Program-made: the position numbers and the translations under genes
The notes under the pieces: generated by a model
Told to the model about the DNA's origin: nothing
What the model saw: only the letters and a program-made list of their open reading frames with translations
Databases searched by the model: none
Assembly: GCF_002153425.1 (NCBI RefSeq)
Contig: NZ_KZ119600.1
Location: 124,001 to 188,000, forward strand
Source of the DNA: Litchfieldia alkalitelluris
GTDB taxonomy: Bacteria; Bacillota; Bacilli; Bacillales; Salisediminibacteriaceae
Length of the DNA: 64,000 nucleotides
Direction of reading: 5' to 3'
Shown: positions 40,579 to 49,504 of the stretch, one piece after another
Position numbering within the stretch: position 1 is the first letter of the stretch
Layout: each line of letters starts with the position of its first letter

Positions 40579-42447
40579 TTATTTCTTATCATCTTTTTTC
40601 TCAGACGTGGAATCATCCTTAGGTGGGTCTAAGTCACCATTTAATTGATCACCTAAGTCATCCCGCAGATCTTCATATATTTTCTCTTTAAATTCTTCAT
40701 ACACTTCTTCTCTTATTTCATCGTATACTTCTTCTTTAAAGTCGTCATATACTTCCTCTTTAAATTCCTCGTATACCTCTTCTTTTACCTGTTCGGCAAC
40801 TTCCCCTCTAATTTCATCATACACTTCTTCTTTTACATCATCATACATGTTTTCCTTCATCTTATCGTACATTTCACTGTGTACTTCTTTTTTCATTTTC
40901 TTCGTTCGCTTACGAACAGTCCACAGTTGTTCTGCCTTCATGTCTCTCCCCATCATCATCAGTAAGGAGAAGATCATGGCGACCATGATGATGGCAAATG
41001 GAAGGGCAGCGACAATGGAGGCTGTCTGAAGTCCTTCTAATCCACCACTCCAAAGAAGGACACTGGCAGTACCTGCAATAAGGAAGCCCCAAACGACTTT
41101 TATGATGAGTTTAGGATCTAAACTTCCGTCACTAGATAATGCTGCTAAAACATAGGAAGCAGAATCTGCCGATGTGATGAAAAATATTAAAATTAATAGG
41201 ATGGAAAGGATGCTCATTATAAAGCCTAATGGAAGCTCAGCCAGCGTAACAAATAGAGCGACTTCCACATTACTCTGAACAAGATGTCCGATTTGTTCGT
41301 TACCATCCATAATCATATTTAATGCCGTACCACCAAAAGCAGTAAACCATATTGCAGCAAGAATAGACGGTACGATTAACACACCTGCAACAAATTCACG
41401 GATCGTCCTTCCCCTAGAGATCCTTGCAATGAAAATACCCATAAACGGTGCCCAAGAGATATGCCAAGCCCAGAAGAAGATGGTGTTTGCGCCAAGCCAA
41501 GCGCCGTCATCGAAAGGATTCAAGTCGAGACTCATATGAACGACATTATAAATGTAATCCCCAATCGTGGACACAACACCATTAAAAATAAAAATAGTAG
41601 GACCAACAATTACCATAAAGATAAGTAGAATAGCAGCAATAGTTAAATTTAATGTACTGAGTATCTTAATCCCTTTGTTAACCCCTGATGCTGCAGAAAA
41701 AATAAATAAAACAGTTACGATCGCAATAACGATAAAGTGGGTAAGTGATACATTTGGTATGTCTGTTAAGTGAGATAGACCACCAGAAATTTGTAATGCA
41801 CTTAAACCAAAGGTTGTTGCTACCCCAGTGGAAGTAGCTAATACAGCTAGAACATCGATACCTTTACCAATAGGACCTCTAGTGTGGTCACCTATTAAAG
41901 GTTGGAATGCTGAACTAATTAAAGCTGGCTGGTCTTTTCTAAATTGAACATATGCCAAGGTTAAAGCAACTAATGAAAAAATCGCCCATGGGTGTAGTGC
42001 CCAATGGAAGACAGCATAACGGAGTCCTGCACTTGCCCTTACTTCGTCAGGAGATCCAATGTAATTTGGATGTGGATCCATAAAGTATAAAGCAGGTTCT
42101 GCAACTCCCCAGAATACGAAACCTACCCCAATTCCTGCTGAAAACAACATACCTAGCCAAGTGTAGAATTTGTATTCAGGACGTTCTCCTGGTTTTCCTA
42201 AGCGAAGCTTTCCAAAAGGGCTTATTGCTAAAAATAGTACGAATGCAATAAAGAATGCGGTGGAGAGCATATAGAACCAGCCAAAATTACTCAATGTGGA
42301 TGCGAGGGCACTGTTCGAGAAAGATTCTAAAGATCCTGGTGATAAAGCCCCCCACAGCACGAATAATGCGACTAATGGAGCAGATATCCAAAAGACAATA
42401 CTTTGTTTCTTTGTTTTATATTCATAATTGTTTTCCATAAAATTCAT
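40579..42447 (-). CDS. BCCT family compatible-solute transporter with acidic repeat tail
   Basis: Sodium- or proton-coupled uptake of betaine, choline or carnitine; 622 residues with twelve helices over about 1-510. The core family signature WTVFYWGWWI region reads TIFFWAWHISWAPFMGIFIA (about 325-344), with the glycine-rich GMLFSAGIGVGFVFWG near 96-111. After the last helix a tail of about 100 residues repeats EEVYDEIR and EEVYEEFK units, then a charged end. This looks like a long coiled coil or osmosensing tail. Start uncertain: ATG 42447 or 42438, neither with a strong ribosome site. A GGAGGAG further upstream belongs to a 12-codon overlapping frame. Confidence 0.88.
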   Translation of the reverse strand: MNFMENNYEYKTKKQSIVFWISAPLVALFVLWGALSPGSLESFSNSALASTLSNFGWFYMLSTAFFIAFVLFLAISPFGKLRLGKPGERPEYKFYTWLGMLFSAGIGVGFVFWGVAEPALYFMDPHPNYIGSPDEVRASAGLRYAVFHWALHPWAIFSLVALTLAYVQFRKDQPALISSAFQPLIGDHTRGPIGKGIDVLAVLATSTGVATTFGLSALQISGGLSHLTDIPNVSLTHFIVIAIVTVLFIFSAASGVNKGIKILSTLNLTIAAILLIFMVIVGPTIFIFNGVVSTIGDYIYNVVHMSLDLNPFDDGAWLGANTIFFWAWHISWAPFMGIFIARISRGRTIREFVAGVLIVPSILAAIWFTAFGGTALNMIMDGNEQIGHLVQSNVEVALFVTLAELPLGFIMSILSILLILIFFITSADSASYVLAALSSDGSLDPKLIIKVVWGFLIAGTASVLLWSGGLEGLQTASIVAALPFAIIMVAMIFSLLMMMGRDMKAEQLWTVRKRTKKMKKEVHSEMYDKMKENMYDDVKEEVYDEIRGEVAEQVKEEVYEEFKEEVYDDFKEEVYDEIREEVYEEFKEKIYEDLRDDLGDQLNGDLDPPKDDSTSEKKDDKK

Positions 42448-42603
42448 CCGCAGTATACATCCTGCAGATACTCCTCCTCTCTAACTTTAAATCCATAAAT
42501 ATAGACTTTGTAGAAATAATGGTTTTTATTAATTCAAGTAACAAAGAGAAAACTTATGTATATTATTGGTCTTAAAAAGACAATGCTGTATTAATGGAAA
42601 AGT

Positions 42604-42626
42604 CCCTTGGCACAAGACCAAGGGCC
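42604..42626 (-). terminator. Terminator of the NADPH-FMN reductase gene
   Basis: CCCTTGG and CCAAGGG form a stem; on the minus strand it is followed by ACTTTTCC. Confidence 0.6.
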
Positions 42627-42672
42627 CTTACTGTAACAACAATTACCCAAATTTATTTATTAATTTAGTGAT

Positions 42673-43242
42673 TTAAAGTTCACTATTTTCCATTGCCTCA
42701 AGAAGCTTTTTCTTTTTTACTTCCCGTTCTAGATCATTTAGAAACTTTTCTAAACGTATTTGGAATTGTTCATCTAATTGCAAATCAGAATTCGTATCCT
42801 TTTTACTGATTGCAAATTGTTGGGGAATAACAAGACCATGGAGATTTCGAAAAACTAGTCGGAGATGGTTTACAGTATTCGTACCTGACTTCACTCCGCC
42901 TGTCGTTGTTACTAAGCCGATAGGGGTGTTTTGAAATTCTTCAAACCCTAAAAAATCAAGGAAGTTTTTTAAGGCACCTGTATATGAACCATGATATTCT
43001 GGGGAACCAACAATTACTCCGTCTGCATTTTTAAGATCTTGAGATACCTTCTCCAGTTGATTTGGGGTATCAAGGTCAGGAGCGAAAATAGGTAGTTGCA
43101 AATCTCTAACATTTAATATTTTGGCCGCAGAACCATTTTCATTAAGTTGTACTGCCATTTTATCTAACAGCTTTTTAGTGAAGGATTCACGATTCATACT
43201 CCCATTAATTAAAATAATGGAATGCTTCGTATTTCCTATCAT
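42673..43242 (-). CDS. NADPH-dependent FMN reductase family protein
   Basis: A 189-residue flavodoxin-like reductase. The FMN phosphate loop is NGSMNRESFTKKLLDKM (about 12-28), and the flavin-contacting loop SPEYHGSYTGALKNFLDFL (about 80-98) is the standard family signature; TTTGGVKSGTNTV follows. ATG 43242 lies nine bases after GGAGG; a longer frame to 43296 has no ribosome site. Probably reduces azo, chromate or quinone compounds, but the natural substrate is unknown. Confidence 0.88.
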   Translation of the reverse strand: MIGNTKHSIILINGSMNRESFTKKLLDKMAVQLNENGSAAKILNVRDLQLPIFAPDLDTPNQLEKVSQDLKNADGVIVGSPEYHGSYTGALKNFLDFLGFEEFQNTPIGLVTTTGGVKSGTNTVNHLRLVFRNLHGLVIPQQFAISKKDTNSDLQLDEQFQIRLEKFLNDLEREVKKKKLLEAMENSEL

Positions 43243-43394
43243 AATAAACGTCCTCCATTTTATAAAAAATCTAGTTGTTACATGATTAAAAACCATTGAT
43301 AATTATATCATATATAAGTAACCTGAATAAAAGTGACGGATTTTTTGTACATTATGACACAATTTAGTAAATTACTAGTTAAGAGGTGATAATG

Positions 43395-43727
43395 ATGGCA
43401 ACCATTGAAGATTTTTCAAAGCTTGATATTAGAGTTGGAACAGTAATGGAGGCAGAATCCTTTCCTGAAGCTAGAGTCCCTGCAATTAAATTAAAAATTG
43501 ACTTTGGGGAAGAGGTGGGGCTAAAGCAAACTAGTGCACAAATAACAAAACGTTATGACCCCAGTGGCTTAATTGGACGGCAAGTAGTTGCAGTTGTGAA
43601 TTTCCCACCAATTCGAATTGCCGGCTTTAAGTCAGAAGTACTTGTGCTTGGAGGAGTACCAGGACAGGGAGATGTCGTATTGTTAAACCTTGATGAGAAG
43701 GTCCCAAATGGAACGAAAATTGGTTAA
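43395..43727 (+). CDS. csaA: CsaA chaperone / tRNA-binding-domain protein
   Basis: A 110-residue protein nearly identical in plan to Bacillus subtilis CsaA, a secretion-related chaperone consisting of a dimeric EMAP-II-like tRNA-binding fold. Conserved stretches are FSKLDIRVGTVMEAESFPEA, GLKQTSAQITKRYDP and VNFPPIRIAGFKSEVLVLGG. The family starts at MA-, and ATG 43395 is eight bases after GAGG. Its own terminator follows. Confidence 0.95.
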   Translation: MATIEDFSKLDIRVGTVMEAESFPEARVPAIKLKIDFGEEVGLKQTSAQITKRYDPSGLIGRQVVAVVNFPPIRIAGFKSEVLVLGGVPGQGDVVLLNLDEKVPNGTKIG

Positions 43728-43730
43728 ACG

Positions 43731-43780
43731 AAAGCGTGGATGTGAGAAGTAGCTATTTCTCTGTCCACGCTTTTGTTTTT
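43731..43780. terminator. Intrinsic terminator after csaA
   Basis: AAAGCGTGGA and TCCACGCTTT close a stem with inner GAGAA/TTCTC pairing, followed by TGTTTTTG. Confidence 0.8.
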
Positions 43781-43789
43781 GTATTTGAT

Positions 43790-44677
43790 TTACATACTTA
43801 TTTTAAACATACTTGAATCAGCTAATTCATCATCTAAATAGACTTCCACTAAATATTCTCCAACTGAGGTCATGGGGTTACTCGCATTAATAAGATCAAG
43901 TGTTACTTTATCAGATGTGAAAAATGGATATTTCCTTTCTCTAATTTGCTCCCATTCCCCTGTATTAGTGTCGTTATAATAAAGAATTATTTTGAACTCT
44001 TTATCTCCAACAGGTTCATCACCGTGATACAATAGCATTATTTCAAAGTGAACATACTTCTCAAATATAGGCATCTCAGATTGGTTGGAAGAAGTATATG
44101 CACCTGCTTCTTCTTCATAAATGTGAATGCCATGCTGGGTAGGAGTTAACTCCCATAAATAGATCCAATGTAATGGTAGTAAGAGTAATAAGTAAAGAAG
44201 TACAGGTCCAATGATTCCGCTAATTATTGATCTTCCAGATTTGTTGAATAGTGGTGCCTTGTACTTGTTGGCTTCTGCATTTCGATTAACGTAGAGATAA
44301 ACGCTTCTTCCATACATAGCATTTCCTTTTATACCAAAAAAGATGGCATTGATAACAGCTGCAGAGATATACCAAAAAGGAAGACGATCTATAGGTAAAG
44401 AGGTATAATTAAGGAAGATGGGTGTTATTGTGTGCAATATTGCTGCAACTAGATAAAGGGAAAAGTATAGGACTAACCATGAATACAAATGGCGAGAAGC
44501 AAGCCAAAACGGCGCTAATATAAATGCAGACCAATTCCAACCAGAATTAGACAATGGTCGATGATGTTTTTGCCATCGTTCTAAATAATAATTGCTGTTC
44601 GTTTGTATTTTTTGATTACAGTCATTAATAAAGTTCTCATCATGACGTACAAGCTGAGAGAATTGCTCGTTATTCAC
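43790..44677 (-). CDS. DUF2628 domain membrane protein
   Basis: About 295 residues. The N-terminal cytoplasmic part leads to SGWNWSAFILAPFWLASRHLY, the hallmark of DUF2628, followed by three more helices (to about residue 190). The remaining ~105 residues form an outer beta-type domain (HFEIMLLYHGDEPVGDKEF; GEYLVEVYLDDELADSS). I favour the GTG at 44677, which has AGGTG six bases upstream; another GTG lies at 44686. Function unknown. Confidence 0.72.
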   Translation of the reverse strand: MNNEQFSQLVRHDENFINDCNQKIQTNSNYYLERWQKHHRPLSNSGWNWSAFILAPFWLASRHLYSWLVLYFSLYLVAAILHTITPIFLNYTSLPIDRLPFWYISAAVINAIFFGIKGNAMYGRSVYLYVNRNAEANKYKAPLFNKSGRSIISGIIGPVLLYLLLLLPLHWIYLWELTPTQHGIHIYEEEAGAYTSSNQSEMPIFEKYVHFEIMLLYHGDEPVGDKEFKIILYYNDTNTGEWEQIRERKYPFFTSDKVTLDLINASNPMTSVGEYLVEVYLDDELADSSMFKISM

Positions 44678-44740
44678 GTTATACACCTGCCATTCCGTAT
44701 TTGTAAATTTTAATCAAACGTTTATTTAGGAGTGAGTCAT

Positions 44741-45373
44741 TTGAATAGATTTTCTTTATTTTCACGAATAAAGCTTACCATCCTTTTCTTGATAATAGTT
44801 AGTTTTACATTTGCTTGTCAATCAGAAGGGGCTGTTGAACCGGACGAAGTAGTTGCGGAATACATACATACCGATTTTAGTTATTCTCCTTTCCAATATC
44901 CAGAGGACTGGGAGTTAGTTGCTGTCTCATCAGATGTACAACTCCTTTACCAGGACTGGGACGAGCCTGAGAAGCATCGTTATGCAGACGTTCCGTATAG
45001 ATATGGTTTTACATTTGGGGAAAAAGCGGAAGAAAATGTAGTCACAGAAGAGGAATTAGAGACATTTAATGAAGATAAAGCTTTAATGGGAGAAACGACT
45101 AGGCAGCACTATTACCATACTTATTATCAACACTATGGCAATCTTCATTTGAGTAAAAATGGTTTTATACGTCTTGTCTCCCAGCATGAAACAGGCGAAG
45201 AATGGGTTATTAATGGGGAAGAATTTCGAGTATTACGTGATGGAAATGAGTGGGTTGTTAATTGGTTTAAAAACGGCACGTACTATGATTTAATCGTTCT
45301 TGGAGAAGCTGGAATTAGCGATGAAGAAAACTTTGAGGAATTACTTGAATTTATGTTTTTGCAAGGATTATAA
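44741..45373 (+). CDS. Lipoprotein, unknown function
   Basis: A 210-residue exported protein. The signal LTILFLIIVSFTFACQSEG has a lipobox-like FTFAC, so Cys is the probable lipidation site. The mature domain is acidic with many aromatic residues (GETTRQHYYHTYYQHYGNLH) and is not recognised. TTG 44741 is eight bases after AGGAG; the upstream in-frame GTG overlaps that site. It is divergent from the DUF2628 gene. Confidence 0.7.
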   Translation: MNRFSLFSRIKLTILFLIIVSFTFACQSEGAVEPDEVVAEYIHTDFSYSPFQYPEDWELVAVSSDVQLLYQDWDEPEKHRYADVPYRYGFTFGEKAEENVVTEEELETFNEDKALMGETTRQHYYHTYYQHYGNLHLSKNGFIRLVSQHETGEEWVINGEEFRVLRDGNEWVVNWFKNGTYYDLIVLGEAGISDEENFEELLEFMFLQGL

Positions 45374-45424
45374 AATTTGCACTTGATTTTGTAATAAGTA
45401 TCCATTATGATAACTTTCAATAAC

Positions 45425-45655
45425 TTAGATCGATGAGGAAGAGAGTACGTACGTTGAGTCCTCCCAGCGAGTCGGGAATGGTGAGAGCCCGATAGAAGGC
45501 AACATACGGAAGCGCACTTCTGAGATGTTTACTCGAACTTGTAGAACGAAAGTAGAGTGAAAACCGGTTGACGCCGTTATCTGTCAGGAAAGTGGTTTTT
45601 CAAACAGAGTGGTACCGCGGGATAAGCTCGTCTCTATATTAGAGGCGGGCTTTTG
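45425..45655 (+). promoter_or_regulatory. T-box leader of argS
   Basis: A tRNA-sensing leader upstream of arginyl-tRNA synthetase. The T-box sequence GTGGTACCGCGGG is at 45609-45621, and the terminator AAGCTCGTCTCT/AGAGGCGGGCTT with a T run follows at 45624-45655. Stem I lies around 45430-45535: CGTACGTTG pairs with CAACATACG, which puts AAGCGCAC in the specifier loop. CGC is an Arg codon and the likely specifier. Uncharged tRNA-Arg would then allow readthrough into argS. Confidence 0.88.
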
Positions 45656-45689
45656 TGTATTTTTAAACTATATAAAGTAGGTGAATAAC

Positions 45690-47381
45690 ATGAGGTTTGA
45701 TGAAATAGCAGTGGACGCCCTAGAGGCTCACGTCAAAAATGTTTTAACCAAAGAAGAGATAACAAGGCTTATTGAAACACCAAAGCACGCTGAACATGGG
45801 GATATAGCATTTCCTTGTTTTCAGTTGGCCAAAACATACCGCAAGTCTCCACAGCAAATTGCAAAGGAGCTTTCTGAGGTGTGTGAACATCCTTTCATAG
45901 AAAAATTTGAAGCCAATGGTCCTTACCTAAATGCATTTCTTAAGAGAAAGTTGATCAGTAAACAATTGATAGAAAAGGTTACTCAGTTAAGTGATCATTA
46001 TGGAAGTGCAATTGATGGCATTGGGGCGCGTGTTGTAATTGATTTCTCATCACCAAATATAGCAAAGCCCTTCTCAATGGGGCACTTACGATCAACCGTG
46101 ATTGGGAATTCCCTTGCATTACTTGCTGAAAAAAATGGCTGCGAGCCAGTAAAAATTAATCATCTTGGCGACTGGGGAACCCAATTTGGAAAACTAATTG
46201 CTGCTTATAAACATTGGGGAAATGAGGCTGAGGTTAAGGAGAATCCAATTCCGACCCTTTTGAAGCTATATGTGAAGTTTCATAAAGAGAGTGAAGAAAA
46301 CCCTCAGTTAAGTATTGAAGGGAGAGGTTGGTTTAAAAAGTTAGAGGGTGGAGATTTAGAAGCCGAGTCCTTATGGAAGTGGTTCAAAGATGAGTCTTTA
46401 AAAGAATTTGAAAAGGTATATCAAATGCTTGGAATATCCTTTGATAAAGTACAAGGAGAAAGTTTTTACAACGATAAAATGGAAGAGGTAGTGAAGGAAT
46501 TATCGGAAAAGGGTCTCCTTCATGAGTCAGAAGGAGCGAGGGTTGTTAACTTAGGGGAAGATCAACCACCTTGTCTAATAGAGAAAACAGATGGAACAAC
46601 ACTCTATGCCACTCGCGATTTAGCTGCAGCGATTTACCGTTACAAAACTTATGATTTTCAACAATGTCTCTATGTTGTGGGTGGAGAGCAACAGCTTCAC
46701 TTTGAACAGATCTTTCAAGTGTTGGGCATGATGGGCTATGATTGGAATAAGAAAATGACTCATGTTCCATTTGGACTTATCTTAAAGGACGGCAAGAAAA
46801 TGTCCACTAGAAAAGGTAAGGTTGTCCTACTAGAGGAAGTACTACAAAATGCAATTGATAAAGCGAAAGATAATATGATGGAGAAAAATCCTGAGCTGAA
46901 AAATCTAGAGGACGTGGCTAAACAAGTTGGTGTTGGAGCGGTCATTTTCCACGATTTAAAGAATGAGCGATTGGGAAGCGTGGAGTTTGACTTAGAACAA
47001 ATGCTTAAATTTGAGGGGGATACTGGTCCATATGTCCAATATACGAATGCTCGGTGTCAGACAATCTTGACGAAAGCGGAAAGAAAAGGGCATATGGATA
47101 AAGTTAGTGGTTTAGAAGATCCCTATTCATGGGAAGTTGTGAAGCTGTTAGAACGATTCCCAACAGAAGTTAAAAGAGCGTTTGATCTATACGAACCTTC
47201 TGTGATTGCAAAATATTTGTTGAAGCTATCCCAAGCAGTTAACACCTATTACGGTAATGTGAAAATTCTTCAAGGCGATGCTGGGGAAAAAGATAATAAA
47301 CTTGCTTTATTAAAGTCAGTCACTATTGTTTTGCAAGAAGGATTGAGATTATTAGGAATAAAGGCTCCTAAAAAAATGTAG
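45690..47381 (+). CDS. argS: Arginyl-tRNA synthetase, T-box controlled
   Basis: Class I synthetase of 563 residues charging tRNA-Arg. The HIGH-equivalent is FSSPNIAKPFSMGHLRST (about 113-130) and the KMSKS-equivalent is DGKKMSTRKGKV (about 369-380); the DALR anticodon domain ends the protein. From memory this sequence resembles the ArgRS type of lactic acid bacteria and eukaryotes more than Bacillus subtilis ArgS (SANPTGDLHLGHARG), so it may be a second copy. ATG 45690 follows TAGGTGA. Expression is governed by the T-box leader. Confidence 0.92.
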   Translation: MRFDEIAVDALEAHVKNVLTKEEITRLIETPKHAEHGDIAFPCFQLAKTYRKSPQQIAKELSEVCEHPFIEKFEANGPYLNAFLKRKLISKQLIEKVTQLSDHYGSAIDGIGARVVIDFSSPNIAKPFSMGHLRSTVIGNSLALLAEKNGCEPVKINHLGDWGTQFGKLIAAYKHWGNEAEVKENPIPTLLKLYVKFHKESEENPQLSIEGRGWFKKLEGGDLEAESLWKWFKDESLKEFEKVYQMLGISFDKVQGESFYNDKMEEVVKELSEKGLLHESEGARVVNLGEDQPPCLIEKTDGTTLYATRDLAAAIYRYKTYDFQQCLYVVGGEQQLHFEQIFQVLGMMGYDWNKKMTHVPFGLILKDGKKMSTRKGKVVLLEEVLQNAIDKAKDNMMEKNPELKNLEDVAKQVGVGAVIFHDLKNERLGSVEFDLEQMLKFEGDTGPYVQYTNARCQTILTKAERKGHMDKVSGLEDPYSWEVVKLLERFPTEVKRAFDLYEPSVIAKYLLKLSQAVNTYYGNVKILQGDAGEKDNKLALLKSVTIVLQEGLRLLGIKAPKKM

Positions 47382-47438
47382 GTTCATAAGGAGGGGGCAA
47401 GTCACTTATTCAAAAAGTGTTGCCCCTATCTATTAATC

Positions 47439-47975
47439 TCACATATGATGTCCGCCAATATTTTCTTGTCCCTGGAATGGAGGATACCAAACAAAGAGGA
47501 CAGCAATACAGATTAAATAAAGTAGGGTTAAAATGTGAAGGAATATCCACTTCTTTTTTCCGGACTTCTCATTGTTTTTCCAAAAATGAATACTCCAAAA
47601 ACCACCTAATCCAGACAGGAGTAAAAAGAATAATAGAATAATCCTTATTTCAGCAATGGATAACATTTCAGCAGTCATGGCCCCCATCAATCCAGCCATT
47701 GCTCCAGTAAAAACGCCTTCGACTGTAGCTAAAGGTCCATGTGGTATGCCAATGAATAAACCGAAAAATACTGATATGAAGATGCTAAGGACGATGGAAG
47801 AGAAAAACACTCCTTGAAACAATCCACCTACATAAATACCGACTGTAAAACAAATAAGCATGGATGCTCCCATAGCTAGCATCATTTTTTCCATACGTGT
47901 CCTTTCTGACTTTCCTTGTACACCAATATGATAGAGAAGTAAGGGGATGATGATAAACCCTGTGTATAAAAGCAT
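47439..47975 (-). CDS. Five-span membrane protein, unknown
   Basis: A 178-residue membrane protein with about five helices. The central GIPHGPLATVEGVFTGAMAG and LMGAMTAEML are glycine- and alanine-rich and could line a compact helix bundle. The C-terminus ends with GQENIGGHHM, a His pair that might bind metal. GGGAGTGACC precedes the ATG. No family is recognised with confidence. Confidence 0.65.
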   Translation of the reverse strand: MLLYTGFIIIPLLLYHIGVQGKSERTRMEKMMLAMGASMLICFTVGIYVGGLFQGVFFSSIVLSIFISVFFGLFIGIPHGPLATVEGVFTGAMAGLMGAMTAEMLSIAEIRIILLFFLLLSGLGGFWSIHFWKNNEKSGKKKWIFLHILTLLYLICIAVLFVWYPPFQGQENIGGHHM

Positions 47976-48141
47976 AGATGGTCACTCCCATTTATAGGTA
48001 ATTAATGAATGAAAGACAAGCATTTAATATATATGTATTCAGTAACTTTGATAATAGAAGGAGTGGGGACATTTTCCATTGCAAGCGTGATAAAATAGGA
48101 ATAGGTAATCGTAAAAGAGATTAGCAGAGGTGGGGTGCCAG

Positions 48142-48516
48142 ATGGTATACGTTGAAATAGATCAAATTAGAAAACGATTTGTTGTACATGAAAATGAGAC
48201 TTGTCAAAAAGTAACCAAATCGAGAATAGTTTCAAAGAAATATAGAGACATTCAGCGTGCGAAGTTTGCTTACTTAAATGAATACTGCGACTATACTCTC
48301 ATCCACCACTGTCAAAGTGCCAAAGTGCGAAATGTAGCTAGCAACGGTGCTAGTGATGCTCCTTTTAATGATTACATTCGTTTCCATCAGAATGTTTATG
48401 GCCCTATTGGGAAGCGAGTTAATATCTCTGCTTTACCAAAGTGGATTCGTATATTTTTTTATTTTGTAATGTCAGTAATTATCATAGGTACTATAATTAT
48501 ATTAATCTATTCATAA
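48142..48516 (+). CDS. Tail-anchored protein, unknown
   Basis: A 124-residue protein with a basic soluble N-terminal region and one C-terminal membrane helix (IRIFFYFVMSVIIIGTIIIL), hence probably tail-anchored. Three Cys residues occur in the soluble part. ATG 48142 lies eight or nine bases after AGAGGTGG; an in-frame GTG at 48130 overlaps the ribosome site. Family unknown. Confidence 0.6.
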   Translation: MVYVEIDQIRKRFVVHENETCQKVTKSRIVSKKYRDIQRAKFAYLNEYCDYTLIHHCQSAKVRNVASNGASDAPFNDYIRFHQNVYGPIGKRVNISALPKWIRIFFYFVMSVIIIGTIIILIYS

Positions 48517-48537
48517 TGTATTTTTGTTGATAATAAA

Positions 48538-48592
48538 AAGCTTACTGCAATTTAGTGTTTTCATTAAATGATTTGCAGTAAGCTTATTATTA
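48538..48592. terminator. Bidirectional terminator
   Basis: AAGCTTACTGCAA and TTGCAGTAAGCTT form a perfect 13-bp stem with an inner AAATGATT-type pairing and A/T tracts at both sides, between convergent genes. Confidence 0.85.
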
Positions 48593-49150
48593 TTTTTTGT
48601 CTAGAACAATTTCCTTTTTAGATGTAGAGCTATCTGCAATTAAGTATTTCGATTGCCCAAGGTAAAGTGGCAGCTGTAGCGCATTTAAGTTTGGAAGCAT
48701 GCCATCAAATTTAGCTTCATCTTGATGGAATTTCTTAATGTTTCCAACAATCCAATCGTGATCTCCATATGAATTAATATCTAGTACTTCACATTCATAA
48801 GCTACATATGCATCCACAAGTATAGGGGAGTTCGTAACTTCTCCTTTTTTCCAAGGAATGTCCATTTTCTCGAATTTATCGCCGTCAGAACCTGAAAATT
48901 TTCCAGAAGCTTCGATATAGTGTGCGTATTCTGCTGGGACAAAATTAATGGCAAACTCATTGCTGTTTTTGATTAGGTGGTGGGTAAATCGCTCTTTCGC
49001 AACTGCAACTCCATAGATCGGAGGATCATAGGAGATGTAGGAATGCCATCCAGCAGCCATAATATTTTGGACATCTTTGTCCTTTGCAGTAACTAGAGCA
49101 ATTAATCCAGGATAGCAATGTAAAACGGTTTGGTCTGTACTTTTTAACAT
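48590..49150 (-). CDS. Flavin reductase-like (DIM6/NTAB) protein
   Basis: A 186-residue FMN-binding split-barrel protein of the flavin reductase family. Visible features are LIALVTAKDKDVQNIMAAGW at the N-terminus, SYDPPIYGVAVAKERFTHHL (about 50-69) and FAINFVPAEYAHYIEASGKF. ATG 49150 follows GAGGGAGAG; a longer frame to 49216 adds residues with no ribosome site. Substrate unknown. A terminator is shared with the convergent neighbour. Confidence 0.85.
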   Translation of the reverse strand: MLKSTDQTVLHCYPGLIALVTAKDKDVQNIMAAGWHSYISYDPPIYGVAVAKERFTHHLIKNSNEFAINFVPAEYAHYIEASGKFSGSDGDKFEKMDIPWKKGEVTNSPILVDAYVAYECEVLDINSYGDHDWIVGNIKKFHQDEAKFDGMLPNLNALQLPLYLGQSKYLIADSSTSKKEIVLDKK

Positions 49151-49269
49151 GAATCTCTCCCTCTCTAATATACGTTCATAGAAACTAGTATAGACGAAAT
49201 CGTAGTTTGTTCCCATATAATATAGAATTCTTCACAATCTTAACAAGATTTCACAGAAAAGGGCCACCA

Positions 49270-49395
49270 GATCGACGCTTGAACAGGTATGAAAAAGAGG
49301 AAAAACTAAATCTCATACCTGATCGACGCTTGATCAGGTACTAAAAAGAGGAAATCCCAAATCTCATACCAGATCGACGGCTGATCTCATGTCGG
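49270..49395. repeat. 51-bp tandem repeat, about 2.5 copies
   Basis: Units start GATCGACGCTTGA at 49270 and 49321 and GATCGACGGCTGA at 49372, spaced 51 and 51 bp. Inside, CAGGTATGAAAAAGAGG and AATCTCATACCTG contain inverted AGGTATGA/TCATACCT arms. The remaining bases of this 350-base gap hold nothing else I recognise. Confidence 0.7.
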
Positions 49396-49461
49396 TCCGA
49401 GTGGGTCCACTCTTTTCAGGTTGGTTGGGCTCCGGACATCTTTACATTTTTAGATAAAAAA

Positions 49462-49492
49462 ATAGTCCGTGAACGAGATTGTCACGGACTAT
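49462..49492 (-). terminator. Terminator of the GerMN gene
   Basis: ATAGTCCGTGA and TCACGGACTAT form a perfect stem; on the minus strand T residues follow. Confidence 0.85.
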
Positions 49493-49504
49493 CAAAATAT
49501 ATTA

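Noticed and set aside
42420-42455. 12-codon frame upstream of the BCCT gene with a good GGAGGAG
   Set aside because: It may be a leader peptide that couples translation, but with no conservation data I only mention it in the BCCT entry.
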